The notes: a model not told the origin generated them from the letters alone. Counted from the first letter of the stretch, positions 25,016-34,783 are shown. The stretch: 64,000 nt of DNA from Pseudomonadota bacterium (GCA_023398955.1 JAEWRL010000219.1:62001-126000); one strand, 5' to 3'. Made by a program: numbers and translations.

Positions 25016-28000
25016 TTAGCGCAGCTCCGCCACGGAGTCGCCAAACAGACGCTCCAGTCGTGCGAGCATCTGATCATCGGGGGCGACTCGAAAGTCCTCG
25101 AGAGCGAGCAGGACCTCATCGCCTTCGGGCAACTGGATCAACAGGTCGACGAGGCATGTTCCGGGACAATCCTGCAACACCTGACGCAGCTGTCCCAGGG
25201 CTCCGCGCACCACACGCTCAGACTGCAGGCGCACTGTTACCCCACGCGTCGCCCTGAGTACGGCTGCAGCCAAGGGCTCGACCGAATCGACAAGGAGCGT
25301 CGGCTCTTTCTCGTCGTCCGGATCGTCGGTGACTGGAAAGCTCACCTTGCCCGAGAGCAGCACAGGGTCGCCGGTGGTCAGGAGCGGACCATAGGTTTCC
25401 AGGCGTTCTCCTCTGAGTTTGGCGCGAACGCGGCCGTGCACGTCCTCGATCTCGAAAAAGGCTGCCTTGCCTCCACTCCCTCCCTTGAAGAGTCGCTCCT
25501 GGTAGTTCTCCACCATGCCAGCGACGCTGGCAATGCTCCAAGGCTCGGCGGCGGCAAGACTCGAAGTGGGGGACGCATCGAGTCTCCCGAGCTTCCCACC
25601 GTAGCGGTGAAGCGGATGCCCGGAAACATAGCACCCAAGTGCCGCCTTCTCCCGGCGGAGCAGCATCAATCGATCCCATTCCTCGCATTGCGGGTACTCC
25701 TCTCCCAGTCGAGGCATCGCGCTCCCGTTCGGAGCGGCCTGATCGAAAATCCCAAAGAGAGTCGTCTGTCCCCGTTCCCGATCACGGCTCGCGCTACGCG
25801 AGCGCTCGAGCGCACGGTCCGCGGCAGCAAACGCACGGGCCCGGCTGACCCCCGCTTCTGCAAGCGGGCCGTCGAACGCTCCGCACTGTACCAGGGCCTC
25901 TAGGACCCCCTTGTTGAGTCGCTTACTGTCGACACGGGAAGCAAAATCGAAAAGGTCCCGAAACACTCCCCCTGAAGTCCGGGCCATGAAAACCGCATCG
26001 AGGGCGCTCTCTCCCACACCCCGAACAGCCCCCAATCCAAAGCGGATCTGCGGCCCGAACCGATCCTTGAGCTTGCCCGGACCGGTGCGAGGGCCATTCC
26101 CGCCAGGATGAGCATACACGACGGTAAAATCCATCTCGCTGAGGTTCACGTCGGGAGGCAAGACGCTCACGCCCCATGCCCGCGCCTCGGCGATGATCCG
26201 GACGACCTTCTCGATCTTGTCCTTGTCCGCCGTCATCAGCGCAGCGAAGAACTCGCTGGGATAGTGAGCCTTGAGGTAAGCAGTCTGGTAGGTAACTAGC
26301 GCATACGCGGCTGAGTGGCTCTTATTGAATCCGTAGGAAGCGAAGCCTTTCACTTCCTCGAAGATGGCAGCCGCTTGCTCGGCACTCACCCCGCGTTCGA
26401 GAGCCCCCTTGACGAAGAGCTCCTGCTGTCGGTCCATTTCTTCTACCTTTTTCTTGCCCATGGCACGACGAAGAAGGTCGGCACCGCCCAGGCTGTAGCC
26501 TGCAAGCTTCTGCGCAATCTGCATGACCTGTTCTTGGTAGACCGGAACTCCATAGGTAGGTCGCAGCACATCATCGACCAAGGGATGGAGCTTCCGAACG
26601 GGCTTCCTGCCGTGTTTGCCCCCGACAAAGTCATCGACCATGCCCGTTCCGAGCGGGCCCGGGCGGTAGAGCGCGACTGCGGCCACAACATCCTCGAAGC
26701 AGTCCGGCCTCAGCCCACGTAGCAGCTGCTGCATGCCCGAAGACTCCAGCTGGAACACCCCCGTCGTTTCCCCGGAGGATATCAGTGCGTATGTGGCTGG
26801 GTCATCCAGTCCAACCTCGCTGAGCTTCAACGACTTACCTCGACGGTCCGGGCGCGCGTTGACGAGACGCTCGGCGATGTCGATCACCGTGAGCGTCTTG
26901 AGGCCCAGGAAGTCGAACTTTACGAGCCCGGCAAGCTCTACGTCATCCTTGTCGTACTGAGTGACGATCGCTGCATCGCTCATGAAACAAGGAACATGGT
27001 CGTAGAGTGGCCCCTCGGAGATGACTACCCCGGCCGCGTGCATCCCGGCGTGGCGAGTCAGACCCTCGAGCTTCTTTGCCTGCTTCAATAGCTCTGCAAC
27101 GCGAGGATCCGAGTCGTTGAGCTCGCGAAGCTTTGGTTCCACCTCCAAGGCCTCCTCGATGGTGCACGTCTTACCTTGTCCCTTATCCGGAATGAGGGAC
27201 GCGATTCGCTGAGCCTCCGGAGCCGGGACGCCCATGGCCCTCGCGACATCTTTGATAACACTTCTGGCTTTGAGGTTTTGAAATGTCGCGATCTGCCCAA
27301 CGCTCATCTTGCCATATTTACCCGACACGTAGTCGATAACCTCATCTCGACGTGCCATACAGAAGTCGACGTCGAAATCTGGCATACTGACCCGCTCCGG
27401 ATTCAGAAACCTCTCGAAGAGAAGGTCATACGGAAGCGGATCGATTTCGGTGATACCCATCGCGTAAGCGACCAGAGACCCGGCACCGGACCCTCGCCCT
27501 GGCCCCACTGGGATCCGCTTTTCCTTGGCCTCTCGAATGAAGTCCCATACGATGAGGAAGTATCCTGGATACTGCATGCCAATGATGACATCGAGTTCAC
27601 GATTTAAGCGCTCTCTGTACACTGCCGGATCGAAGGATTCCCCTCTGCATCGCATCACCTCGAGCCTCTCGGCCAGCCCGGCTTCCGCGACATGTCGGAA
27701 GTACCCGATCGTGTCATAGTCCGCTGGCACCTGGAAGTGCGGTAACATCGGCGTTCCGAGCTTCAGCTCCAGCCCTGAGCACATCTCCGCCACGTGGAGC
27801 GTGTTTCGCAGCGCTTCGGGATAGTCGCCCAAGCTGGCAGCCATCTCCTCCGCGCTTTTCAAGTACATCTGGTAGCTTCCGTGGTGAGCCGGCTCGGCCT
27901 CCGCATAGGTTCTACCGAGCCGCACGCACTCGAGATAGAGCTGAGCTTCGCCGTCATCTTGCCGAATGAAATGGACGTCATTGGTCGCGACCAACGGCAG

Positions 28001-28579
28001 CTCCATCGCGCGGGCCGCTTGGGCCAGGATGCGGCAAACGACGGGCTGCTCAGGTAGTCCATGATCCTGGAGCTCGACGAACAGGTGTCCCGGCTCGAAC
28101 GCTTCCTTGAGTGGACCCAGCACACGGGGCGCAGCGGCTTCCCCGTGCTCCATCACCGCTTGTGCCGCAACGCCGCCCAAGCAACCTGTCAGCGCTATCA
28201 GGCCAGCGGTCGACTCGGCTACCTGCTCCATCGTGACGCTCGGGTGTGCCTCGCTAGCGCTCTCGAGGTGACCTCGCGATACCAGTCGAATGAGATTCTT
28301 ATAACCCACTTGATTGGCCGCGAGCAGCACGAGATGATCCACGAGACCGCTGCCATCGCTCCGCAGAACGTTGAGCTCGCAGCCTAGTATCGGCGATATC
28401 CCGGCCTTCTTGCACGCTCGGTAGTGCCGGACGGCGCCAAACATGTTCGCGTGATCGGTCATCGCCAAGGCGGGCATGCCGAGCTCCACGCAACGCGACA
28501 CGAGCGCCTCGACCTTGGCCGTGCTCGTAAGAAAAGAGAACTGCGTGTGTGCGTGCAGGTGAACGAACTCGGAAGCCAT
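25016..28579 (-). CDS. dnaE: DNA polymerase III alpha subunit
   Basis: An 1,187-residue replicative polymerase of the DnaE1 type, with full-length architecture. N-terminal PHP domain (HLHAHTQFSFL, residues 7-17; TDHANM 41-46). Polymerase palm includes VGPGRGSGAGSLVAY (358-372) and the catalytic PDFDVDF (400-406). Fingers and thumb follow with YRPGPLGTGMVDDFVGGKHG, YQEQVMQIA and SYGFNKSHSAAYALV. Then tandem HhH, a beta-clamp peptide QTTLF near residue 900, an OB fold (SIASVAGMVENYQERLF) and a C-terminal tau-binding-type region. The start ATG 28579 is clear. It is encoded alone; promoter sequence should lie in the 239 bases shared with the divergent OmpA gene. Confidence 0.97.
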   Translation of the reverse strand: MASEFVHLHAHTQFSFLTSTAKVEALVSRCVELGMPALAMTDHANMFGAVRHYRACKKAGISPILGCELNVLRSDGSGLVDHLVLLAANQVGYKNLIRLVSRGHLESASEAHPSVTMEQVAESTAGLIALTGCLGGVAAQAVMEHGEAAAPRVLGPLKEAFEPGHLFVELQDHGLPEQPVVCRILAQAARAMELPLVATNDVHFIRQDDGEAQLYLECVRLGRTYAEAEPAHHGSYQMYLKSAEEMAASLGDYPEALRNTLHVAEMCSGLELKLGTPMLPHFQVPADYDTIGYFRHVAEAGLAERLEVMRCRGESFDPAVYRERLNRELDVIIGMQYPGYFLIVWDFIREAKEKRIPVGPGRGSGAGSLVAYAMGITEIDPLPYDLLFERFLNPERVSMPDFDVDFCMARRDEVIDYVSGKYGKMSVGQIATFQNLKARSVIKDVARAMGVPAPEAQRIASLIPDKGQGKTCTIEEALEVEPKLRELNDSDPRVAELLKQAKKLEGLTRHAGMHAAGVVISEGPLYDHVPCFMSDAAIVTQYDKDDVELAGLVKFDFLGLKTLTVIDIAERLVNARPDRRGKSLKLSEVGLDDPATYALISSGETTGVFQLESSGMQQLLRGLRPDCFEDVVAAVALYRPGPLGTGMVDDFVGGKHGRKPVRKLHPLVDDVLRPTYGVPVYQEQVMQIAQKLAGYSLGGADLLRRAMGKKKVEEMDRQQELFVKGALERGVSAEQAAAIFEEVKGFASYGFNKSHSAAYALVTYQTAYLKAHYPSEFFAALMTADKDKIEKVVRIIAEARAWGVSVLPPDVNLSEMDFTVVYAHPGGNGPRTGPGKLKDRFGPQIRFGLGAVRGVGESALDAVFMARTSGGVFRDLFDFASRVDSKRLNKGVLEALVQCGAFDGPLAEAGVSRARAFAAADRALERSRSASRDRERGQTTLFGIFDQAAPNGSAMPRLGEEYPQCEEWDRLMLLRREKAALGCYVSGHPLHRYGGKLGRLDASPTSSLAAAEPWSIASVAGMVENYQERLFKGGSGGKAAFFEIEDVHGRVRAKLRGERLETYGPLLTTGDPVLLSGKVSFPVTDDPDDEKEPTLLVDSVEPLAAAVLRATRGVTVRLQSERVVRGALGQLRQVLQDCPGTCLVDLLIQLPEGDEVLLALEDFRVAPDDQMLARLERLFGDSVAELR

Positions 28580-28818
28580 TACGCGCTAGCAGTACCTCGA
28601 CCGGAGGGGAGCTGCAGCCTTTGCCATTAACCGGGATTTGTTCGCTGGCGCCCGACCGAGCGGCGGGCTGCGTGGCGGGCCAATGGGACGGACAGGCACG
28701 CGCGCGCAACACCCGTCAATTTGTGGAAACCGCGCACCGACTCAGCCCGTGAATTGAGTCCTCGGGCCCGGATCGTGTATGGTTCAAACGTCGATCAATG
28801 ACGAGGAGGATCATCACC

Positions 28819-29514
28819 ATGGTTCGTAAGCCAGGCCCCGCGCTCGCCCTTGCAGCGCTACTCGCCGCTCCAGCCTTTTTTGCCTGCCAAGCTTCCTTTC
28901 AAGCTGGCTCAGGTGCGAACCAGGCTCCCGCGCCGCCTCCACCGCCTCCACCGGCCGTCACCGCAGCACCTGCGCCAACTGCACAGCCAGCCCCTCAGAC
29001 AAGCGGAACCGGAGGGGACGGAGCCGACACGGCAGCACCATCCAGCGACCAGGGCACTGGGGGAGGCACATCCAGTTCAGCCGACGAAGTGAAGGTGAAG
29101 CGCGGACAGGTGGAGGTGCCCGGCAACATCGTCTTCGAAACAGGCAAGGCCTCACTCCAGCCCGACAGCGGGAGCGAAGCTGTGCTCCAGCAGCTCAAAG
29201 ATTTCTTGGACAAAAACCCGAAGATCACGCAGGTGCGGATCGAAGGCCACACGGACAACGTCGGCGACCCGGACGCCAACTTAGAGCTCTCGGGGCAGCG
29301 GTCGTTGACCGTCAAGAAGTGGCTGGTCGCAAAAGGCATCGCTGCGACCCGTCTCCTCGCGGTTGGGTTCGGTGAGCAGCGCCCCGTTGCTGACAATGCG
29401 ACGGAGGAAGGCCGCGCTCAGAATCGACGGACCGAGTTTCACGTTGCCGAGATGTACGGAAAGAAGTACCTCGGGAAGAACCCGACGGGGGGCGGAAAGG
29501 TCTTCGAAGAGTAG
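28819..29514 (+). CDS. OmpA-family peptidoglycan-binding lipoprotein
   Basis: A 231-residue protein. Signal peptide with lipobox-like AFFAC near residue 23, a Pro/Ala/Gly-rich spacer (about 25-85), and a C-terminal OmpA domain: IVFETGKASLQPDSG, VRIEGHTDNVGDPDANLELSGQR, VGFGEQRPVADNATEEGRAQNRR. Asp and Arg for meso-diaminopimelate binding are present (the TD and NRR motifs). It tethers the outer membrane to peptidoglycan (Pal-like). Start ATG 28819 has GAGGAGGA about eight bases upstream; the earlier ATG 28798 has no such site. Confidence 0.9.
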   Translation: MVRKPGPALALAALLAAPAFFACQASFQAGSGANQAPAPPPPPPPAVTAAPAPTAQPAPQTSGTGGDGADTAAPSSDQGTGGGTSSSADEVKVKRGQVEVPGNIVFETGKASLQPDSGSEAVLQQLKDFLDKNPKITQVRIEGHTDNVGDPDANLELSGQRSLTVKKWLVAKGIAATRLLAVGFGEQRPVADNATEEGRAQNRRTEFHVAEMYGKKYLGKNPTGGGKVFEE

Positions 29515-29579
29515 CTGGTGCCGCAAGGCTGGTGGCGGCGCTCGAGGACCACCACTCGTCGTCGTCGCGCTCACATGCT

Positions 29580-30098
29580 ATGCGGCGCTACATGCGTGGC
29601 CTGTTAGTCCTGGCGGCGGTGCTCTGCTTGAAAACCGTGGGGTGTCACTCGCGCCCCGACGATGTCCGGGATTGGACTCCCGCGGACCACCACCACCAAG
29701 CCCAGGAAGCGGCATCGCCTCCGCCGCCGTCCGCACGCTCCGCCCCGGAGTCGGCGCAGCCAGCAGCTGGCTCGGCGGAGCCGGACGACAACGTCACGCT
29801 CTCCACGTACAGCAGGCATTGCGCTCGCTGTCACGGCCCAAGCGGTCGAGGCGACGGTCCTGAGGGTATGATGGTGGGCGCGCCAAACCTCGCCGATCCA
29901 GCATGGCAGGCCGCGGCGACGGATGCGCAGATCGCTGCGATCATTCGCACCGGCAGGGGAAAGATGCCGGCGTTCGATCTTCCGGAGCAGACCGTCGAGA
30001 GGCTCATTGCCCTCGTGAGGAGCTTCTCGTTGCCCCGAGCGGCCTCCACCAGCACAGCTCCCACTCAACCGGGCGCGGCCGACCCGTCCCGCCCATGA
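29580..30098 (+). CDS. lipid-anchored monohaem cytochrome c
   Basis: A 172-residue protein with a signal peptide ending in a lipobox-like TVGC (Cys22), a Pro/Ser/Ala-rich linker and one c-type haem site CARCH (81-85). A Met in GKMPAF (about 129) is the likely distal ligand. Such lipoproteins carry electrons at the periplasmic face of a membrane. The stop codon overlaps the next ATG as ATGA (30095-30098). Haem attachment would use the Ccm machinery, part of which is at 49.9 kb. Confidence 0.85.
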   Translation: MRRYMRGLLVLAAVLCLKTVGCHSRPDDVRDWTPADHHHQAQEAASPPPPSARSAPESAQPAAGSAEPDDNVTLSTYSRHCARCHGPSGRGDGPEGMMVGAPNLADPAWQAAATDAQIAAIIRTGRGKMPAFDLPEQTVERLIALVRSFSLPRAASTSTAPTQPGAADPSRP

Positions 30099-30517
30099 GC
30101 ATGCCTCGTCCATCATCCGGCTTTGATCGGCGCAGTCTTGCTCGCGCCCTGATCGTGGCCGGCGCGGTCGCGGCCGCCGTTCTCGTCATGCCAACGTTGC
30201 CGCGTGAAAACGTGCTCGTCCTGCGGCTTCCGCCCCAGAGCGGTCGCGTCTGTCGGCTTCGGATTGATTGGAGGAACACGCTCGAGAAGGACGTGGTCGG
30301 CGGCGTCTCGCTGGAAATACTGACCAGTCGACCCGCTCGGGTTAATTACTCGTTTCGCGCTCCACCTGGGGACTACCAGTTGACGGCCGCGATCCTGCGC
30401 CCAAGACGAAATATGGATTGCAAATCAGAGCTAGTCGCTTTGCCAATGCGGGACCACCGGGTCCGGCTGGAGGGCGGCACCACGAAAATCTCCTTCTCAG
30501 CAGACGCACATCCGTGA
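30095..30517 (+). CDS. single-pass anchored protein of unknown function
   Basis: A 140-residue protein with an N-terminal helix (ALIVAGAVAAAVLVMPTL) and a beta-rich extracytoplasmic part (VLVLRLPPQSGRVCRLRID, VSLEILTSRPARVNYSF, GDYQLTAAIL). It resembles small immunoglobulin-like or carboxypeptidase-regulatory domains but is not assigned. Overlaps: ATGA with the cytochrome gene, and TGATG (1 base shared) with the next gene, so translation is probably coupled along all three. Confidence 0.7.
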   Translation: MSMPRPSSGFDRRSLARALIVAGAVAAAVLVMPTLPRENVLVLRLPPQSGRVCRLRIDWRNTLEKDVVGGVSLEILTSRPARVNYSFRAPPGDYQLTAAILRPRRNMDCKSELVALPMRDHRVRLEGGTTKISFSADAHP

Positions 30518-31488
30518 TGAATCAACCCGCATCGTCCCGCCTACCCGTCTCGCCTACCGCCGGCACGGAGCGTTTCGGCGCATGGATTGGCGTGAGCGAG
30601 CACATGCGCGAGCTATTCTCGAGGCTCCGCGCCATTTCCAAGAGCCGGCAACCCATCGTCATCGAGGGAGAACTCGGGGTCGGCAAGCAGTCCCTGCTCC
30701 GCGAGGTGCACCATGCCACCTCCCCCGCTGATCGGCCGCTCGTTGTCGTCGGCTGCGGATCGACGCCAGCGCACTTGGCAGAAGCCGAGCTTTTCGGTGG
30801 AGGCGGAGGTGCGCCGGGGGCACTCCAACGGGCGGCGGGGGGTGACTTGCTTTTGTCGGACATTGCATTGCTCCCTCTCGCGGTGCAGACGGCACTCGCC
30901 GAGCGCTTCTCGGGTGCGGGCATCCTCCCCAGGCTCTTCGCGACCAGTCGACAATCTCTTGAGGAGGAATGTCGGCGCGGAAGGTTCGTGAAGCCGCTCT
31001 TCGATTTGGTAGCAAACCACCGGCACACGTTGCTCCCATTGCGCGCGCGTCGGGATGACATCATCCCACTTGCGATGCATTTCCTGGCCCTGTGCCAGTC
31101 GAGTAGTGACGAGCCCGTGGGCGACTTTGGGCTGAGTTCCGACCAGGTCGAGGCGCTCGTCAACCACGACTGGCCTGGAAACGCCAGGGAGTTGCGCAAC
31201 GTTATCGAGCGTGCGGCAAAGCGAGGACGGGAGGGCACGCCAACCTTCCCCGTCACCCTCATTCCGCCGTCCGCCGGGAGCGGGGGTGCAGGCTGGTTCG
31301 ATCCGCAGCTCAGCTATCGCGAGACGCGGGCGAAGTTCGAGTCCGATTTCGAGATGCGCTACGTTCGATGGCTCCTGGAGCGGCACTCGGGGAACATCAG
31401 CGCAGCGTCGAGGGAAGCTCGGATGGATCGGAAGTATCTGTACGACTTGGCGCGCAAGCACGGCCTGCGCGGACAGAAGAGTCGCTGA
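30517..31488 (+). CDS. NtrC-like AAA+ regulator lacking GAFTGA and the Walker B glutamate
   Basis: A 323-residue protein with a bacterial enhancer-binding-type AAA+ domain and a Fis-type HTH. Walker A GELGVGKQ (51-58), ELFGGG (91-96) and the sensor-II-like DWPGNARELRN (219-229) are present. The GAFTGA loop that contacts sigma-54 is absent: ELFG is followed by GGGGAPGALQRAAGG. Walker B is LLLSDI where LFLDE is usual, so the catalytic Glu is lost. The HTH (NISAASREARMDRKYLYDLA) is intact. It should bind DNA but not remodel sigma-54 polymerase in the normal way; it could act as a direct regulator or an adaptor. It is translationally coupled to the anchored protein. Confidence 0.82.
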   Translation: MNQPASSRLPVSPTAGTERFGAWIGVSEHMRELFSRLRAISKSRQPIVIEGELGVGKQSLLREVHHATSPADRPLVVVGCGSTPAHLAEAELFGGGGGAPGALQRAAGGDLLLSDIALLPLAVQTALAERFSGAGILPRLFATSRQSLEEECRRGRFVKPLFDLVANHRHTLLPLRARRDDIIPLAMHFLALCQSSSDEPVGDFGLSSDQVEALVNHDWPGNARELRNVIERAAKRGREGTPTFPVTLIPPSAGSGGAGWFDPQLSYRETRAKFESDFEMRYVRWLLERHSGNISAASREARMDRKYLYDLARKHGLRGQKSR

Positions 31489-31779
31489 TCGCGGGGGGAC
31501 TCCGCGGGGGAGTGCGGTTCCAGCAGCACGCGGATTCCGCAGCCGAGCTGTTTTCGGAGCCTCCGGGGGCTAGTGTGTCCGCAGGGGCCGGGCGGCCATT
31601 CACTTACGGAACCACTTAAGGCTCTTGAACGGCGCCCGCTGCACGACTAACAGTTTTGTCCAGCGCTGGCGGGTGTGTTACTGTGTCCCACATTGGAGCA
31701 CCTCATCCTTAGCGCGATGAATTCGTAGCGCATCCGAACAGGGTTGGTGCGCGGGATTCGAACAGGAGAACCGTCGAAA

Positions 31780-31956
31780 ATGAAGTTCAACGTGTGGTAC
31801 CTGCTGCTCGCCCTGCTCCCCGTTGTTTTGATGTTCAGTGGGGCCTTCGGCGCCCAGATTCTTGTGCTTGGCGTTACGCTCGGCATCTTTTTTGGTACCC
31901 TGTCTCTGCGTCGCCCCGAGCCGAGCGATGCCACAACCACGCATTCCGGACACTGA
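31780..31956 (+). CDS. small membrane protein
   Basis: A 58-residue protein with one or two hydrophobic helices (VWYLLLALLPVVLMFSGAFG, ILVLGVTLGIFFGTLSLR) and a polar tail. AGGAG lies about 13 bases upstream of the ATG. Its stop TGA overlaps the likely CTG start of the next gene (CTGA). Not assigned. Confidence 0.55.
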   Translation: MKFNVWYLLLALLPVVLMFSGAFGAQILVLGVTLGIFFGTLSLRRPEPSDATTTHSGH

Positions 31957-33071
31957 CCACCACCACTCCGCCCCCGACGACCCGGCAAGGGTCTGCGAAG
32001 CTCGACACGACGGCATTTCGGCTCAAGGACATCCACGAGCTGACGCTCCACGACGTCGAGGCGGTCAAGGTCATCTTGCGTGGTGGGTCTGTCATCGACT
32101 GGCATCGAGTCCACTTTGCATCGCTCGATGAGGCAGCCAGGTTCGTCCTCAACCATGAGCTTGACCCGAAGAACGAGATAGACCGCCGATACCTCGAGCG
32201 GATTCAGCGAGAAGCAATCGAGTATCTACGGCGAAACTTCAAGTTCAGGATTCCGAAACCGGTTGCCGCCTCGCCTCTGGAAGAGCTGCTTCTGGCTGCG
32301 TCGGCCAAGGGCCACCGGCAGCTCTGCGCCTGCACGATCCTGAAAACCATGCAGATCATCAATCACATGGCGTGTCGGGAGCTGCTGTTCCGTTTGCCTG
32401 TCAGCGACCGGGATCTGTTCCACCTCGTCGAGGAGAAGGTCTATCGCGTCGTCGGAACGATGCTGAGCGAAGGGTTTCCCATCACTGAGTTCATCGGTGG
32501 GCGCAAGAACCTCGATTCAACCTATACGAAGCTACTCTCCAAAGCGGAGGCCACGGCTTCCGCACTCTACGACAAGCTGCGCTTTCGTATCGTGACGCGG
32601 ACCCGCGACGACATCGTTCCTGTCCTCCTATATCTGACGGAGCGGCTCTTCCCGTTCAACTATGTGGTGCCGCGGCAGAGCACGAACACGATCTTCCACT
32701 TCAGAAGCTACTGCGACTCACATCCCCACTTGAAGTCCCTCGCAGAGCAGGTGGACGATATCGAAGACACGCTGACACCGGTGGACAATCGCTTCTCGGC
32801 ACCAACCTACCGCGTGATCCAGTTCGTGACTGAGGTCCCCGTGCGCGTTCCCGAGCACCTCTTGGAGCTCTCGCCTCCGGGCTCTGAGGGGCTCGGACGC
32901 ATCGTCTACATGCTGTGTGAGTTCCAACTGCTCGACGCGGAGAGCGAGGCCGCCAACGAATCGGGCGATGCAAGTCACGAGGAGTACAAGCGCCGACAGA
33001 GACTCGCTGTTTCCAGGCGTCTGCGTCTAGGCACACGCCGTTTTCTCACGAAGCCCCTGATCGACCGCTGA
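31953..33071 (+). CDS. TIGR04552-type protein, unknown function
   Basis: A soluble protein of about 372 residues. The conserved part starts at LDTTAFRLKDIHELTLHDVEAVK, then ILRGGSVIDWHRVHF, EFIGGRKNLDSTYTKLLSK, and LRFRIVTRTRDDIVPVLLYL, a set I know from a myxobacterial family named TIGR04552. No ATG, GTG or TTG lies in frame between 31797 and the conserved region; GTG 31794 would run in the middle of the upstream small gene in low-GC3, non-coding sequence. A CTG at 31953 overlaps that gene's stop (CTGA) and is the best start. No function is known to me. Confidence 0.7.
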   Translation: MTTTTPPPTTRQGSAKLDTTAFRLKDIHELTLHDVEAVKVILRGGSVIDWHRVHFASLDEAARFVLNHELDPKNEIDRRYLERIQREAIEYLRRNFKFRIPKPVAASPLEELLLAASAKGHRQLCACTILKTMQIINHMACRELLFRLPVSDRDLFHLVEEKVYRVVGTMLSEGFPITEFIGGRKNLDSTYTKLLSKAEATASALYDKLRFRIVTRTRDDIVPVLLYLTERLFPFNYVVPRQSTNTIFHFRSYCDSHPHLKSLAEQVDDIEDTLTPVDNRFSAPTYRVIQFVTEVPVRVPEHLLELSPPGSEGLGRIVYMLCEFQLLDAESEAANESGDASHEEYKRRQRLAVSRRLRLGTRRFLTKPLIDR

Positions 33072-33271
33072 GCCGGACGATAGCAACGACTCTTCCGTTG
33101 CCACCACCGAGGTTCCGTGTCTTCCGAGCGCTGCGCGCCCCTTTCGCTTGGTCTCGCGAACTTGGGCGGCGATCCGGACACGCGGTCGGCCGCGCACTGG
33201 CGAAAGAAAAGGGGCCTCCCCGCTCAATTCACGCTGGATGAACGAAGGATCAAACGGTACGAAATCGCGCT

Positions 33272-33781
33272 ATGTGGCTACATACCGCTCGCACCTCGCA
33301 CATCGCCTCCAAGATCGTGGGCGTCCTCGTGGAGTCCAAGGACATCGAGACCGACTCCCGTCAGGAAGTGCAACTCGACGTCGAAGCGGTTCTGAATCAG
33401 TACATACGCGACGAACAGGCGATCAGCGAGAAGGCGCGGGACATGCTTGCGGCGCGTGGTCTTCCCTCGGGCGAACTCGGGAGAATCCGCAAGCTCGTAG
33501 CGGAGCAGCGCAAGGTAAAGATCGGCGAAGATGCGATCGACTACCTCCTCGACCAGTTGGTGGAGATGCTCATGCACTCGGCCAACGTCGACGAGGTCTA
33601 TGCCCCTGACGTGGAGATGCGGCGCAAAATGCGGACCTTTCTCCGAGCGGAGATGGACGCCGATGTCCAGCTGCAAACTGAAGTCCGTCAACAGCTGCGG
33701 CACGTACGCGAAGGCACCAGTGTGTGGGAGGTGGAGTATCAGCGCATGATGCAGGACATCAGGCGCCGGAAGGGGCTCTGA
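33272..33781 (+). CDS. DUF507-family protein
   Basis: A 169-residue helical protein that matches the DUF507 layout: N-terminal short basic stretch (RTSHIASKIVGVLVESKDIE), central LDVEAVLNQYIRDEQ, and C-terminal VWEVEYQRMMQDIRRRKG. The family is found in Deltaproteobacteria-like lineages and has no established function. It starts with ATG 33272. It sits upstream of yicC by about 120 bases and shares its orientation. Confidence 0.8.
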   Translation: MWLHTARTSHIASKIVGVLVESKDIETDSRQEVQLDVEAVLNQYIRDEQAISEKARDMLAARGLPSGELGRIRKLVAEQRKVKIGEDAIDYLLDQLVEMLMHSANVDEVYAPDVEMRRKMRTFLRAEMDADVQLQTEVRQQLRHVREGTSVWEVEYQRMMQDIRRRKGL

Positions 33782-33904
33782 TCGGGCCGCGGGACTCGTG
33801 ACCAGGATGGCTCAGGCGCGCGTTCGCGAGCGTAGGACGCGCTCGGTGATCATCATCCATATGCAATTTCTCCTCGATGAGAACCGTAACACTGGGGTGC
33901 CTGG

Positions 33905-34783
33905 ATGGCCGTGAGCAGCATGACGGGGTACGGTTTCGGCTCCACAGGCCTGGGGCGCGGAATCCTCAGTGTCGAGGTCCGCTCTCTGAATCACCGGTTC
34001 CTCGACATACGCGTGCGCCTTCCCCCCGACCTGAGCGAACACGGCTTCTATTTGGAGCAGGCGCTGCGCGGTCGGCTCGAGCGCGGCCGCTTCGATGTGA
34101 CGGTACGCTCCGAGGGGTGCACGGCCATGGCGCCCCGCTTGGACGTGGAGCGCGCAAGGGGCGTCTATGCCGCGCTCTGTGGGTTGCGTGACGAATTGGC
34201 CCCGGGCACCGAGGTTCCCGTGACGGTCCTCGCTTCGCTGCCAGAGCTCATGGCGGGATTGGGAAGCACCGACAGCGAGCAGGTGCGGCAAGCGCTCGAC
34301 ACCGCCATCGACACGGCGTTGAAGCACATGCACGCCATGCGGATCCGAGAGGGTGAGGCGCTCACGCGAGATCTGGAGGCGCTGCTCTCTGAGGCTGGAG
34401 CGCTGCACGCACGCATTGCCGCTCGCAGTGCCGGGGCGGTGGAGCAGCATCGCATCCGTCTTCGCGAGCGGCTGCAGCGGCTGCTCGCGGAGACCTCTCT
34501 CTGTCTCGATTCCGGTCGGCTCGAGACGGAAGTAGCCGTTTTGGCCGACCGCAGCGACGTTGCGGAGGAGCTGACACGCCTCCGCTGCCACTTCGACGAG
34601 TTCGCTCGTCTCCTGCAGGGAGGAAGTCCCGTGGGGCGCCGCCTTGACTTTCTTCTGCAGGAAATCGCAAGAGAGGCGAACACCATCGGTGCGAAGAGTG
34701 CCGACGCGGACCTTTCCCATCTGATCGTCGACCTGAGAAGTGTCGTCGAGCGAATGCGGGAGCAAGTACAGAATGTCGAATAG
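33905..34783 (+). CDS. yicC: YicC-family endoribonuclease
   Basis: A 292-residue protein with the YicC signature: N-terminal MTGYG (residues 6-10), EVRSLNHRFLDI (24-35), and the C-terminal GRRLDFLLQEIAREANTIGAKS. YicC-type proteins are RNases involved in RNA decay. The end overlaps the gmk start by 11 bases, as in the widely conserved yicC-gmk pair. Confidence 0.92.
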   Translation: MAVSSMTGYGFGSTGLGRGILSVEVRSLNHRFLDIRVRLPPDLSEHGFYLEQALRGRLERGRFDVTVRSEGCTAMAPRLDVERARGVYAALCGLRDELAPGTEVPVTVLASLPELMAGLGSTDSEQVRQALDTAIDTALKHMHAMRIREGEALTRDLEALLSEAGALHARIAARSAGAVEQHRIRLRERLQRLLAETSLCLDSGRLETEVAVLADRSDVAEELTRLRCHFDEFARLLQGGSPVGRRLDFLLQEIAREANTIGAKSADADLSHLIVDLRSVVERMREQVQNVE

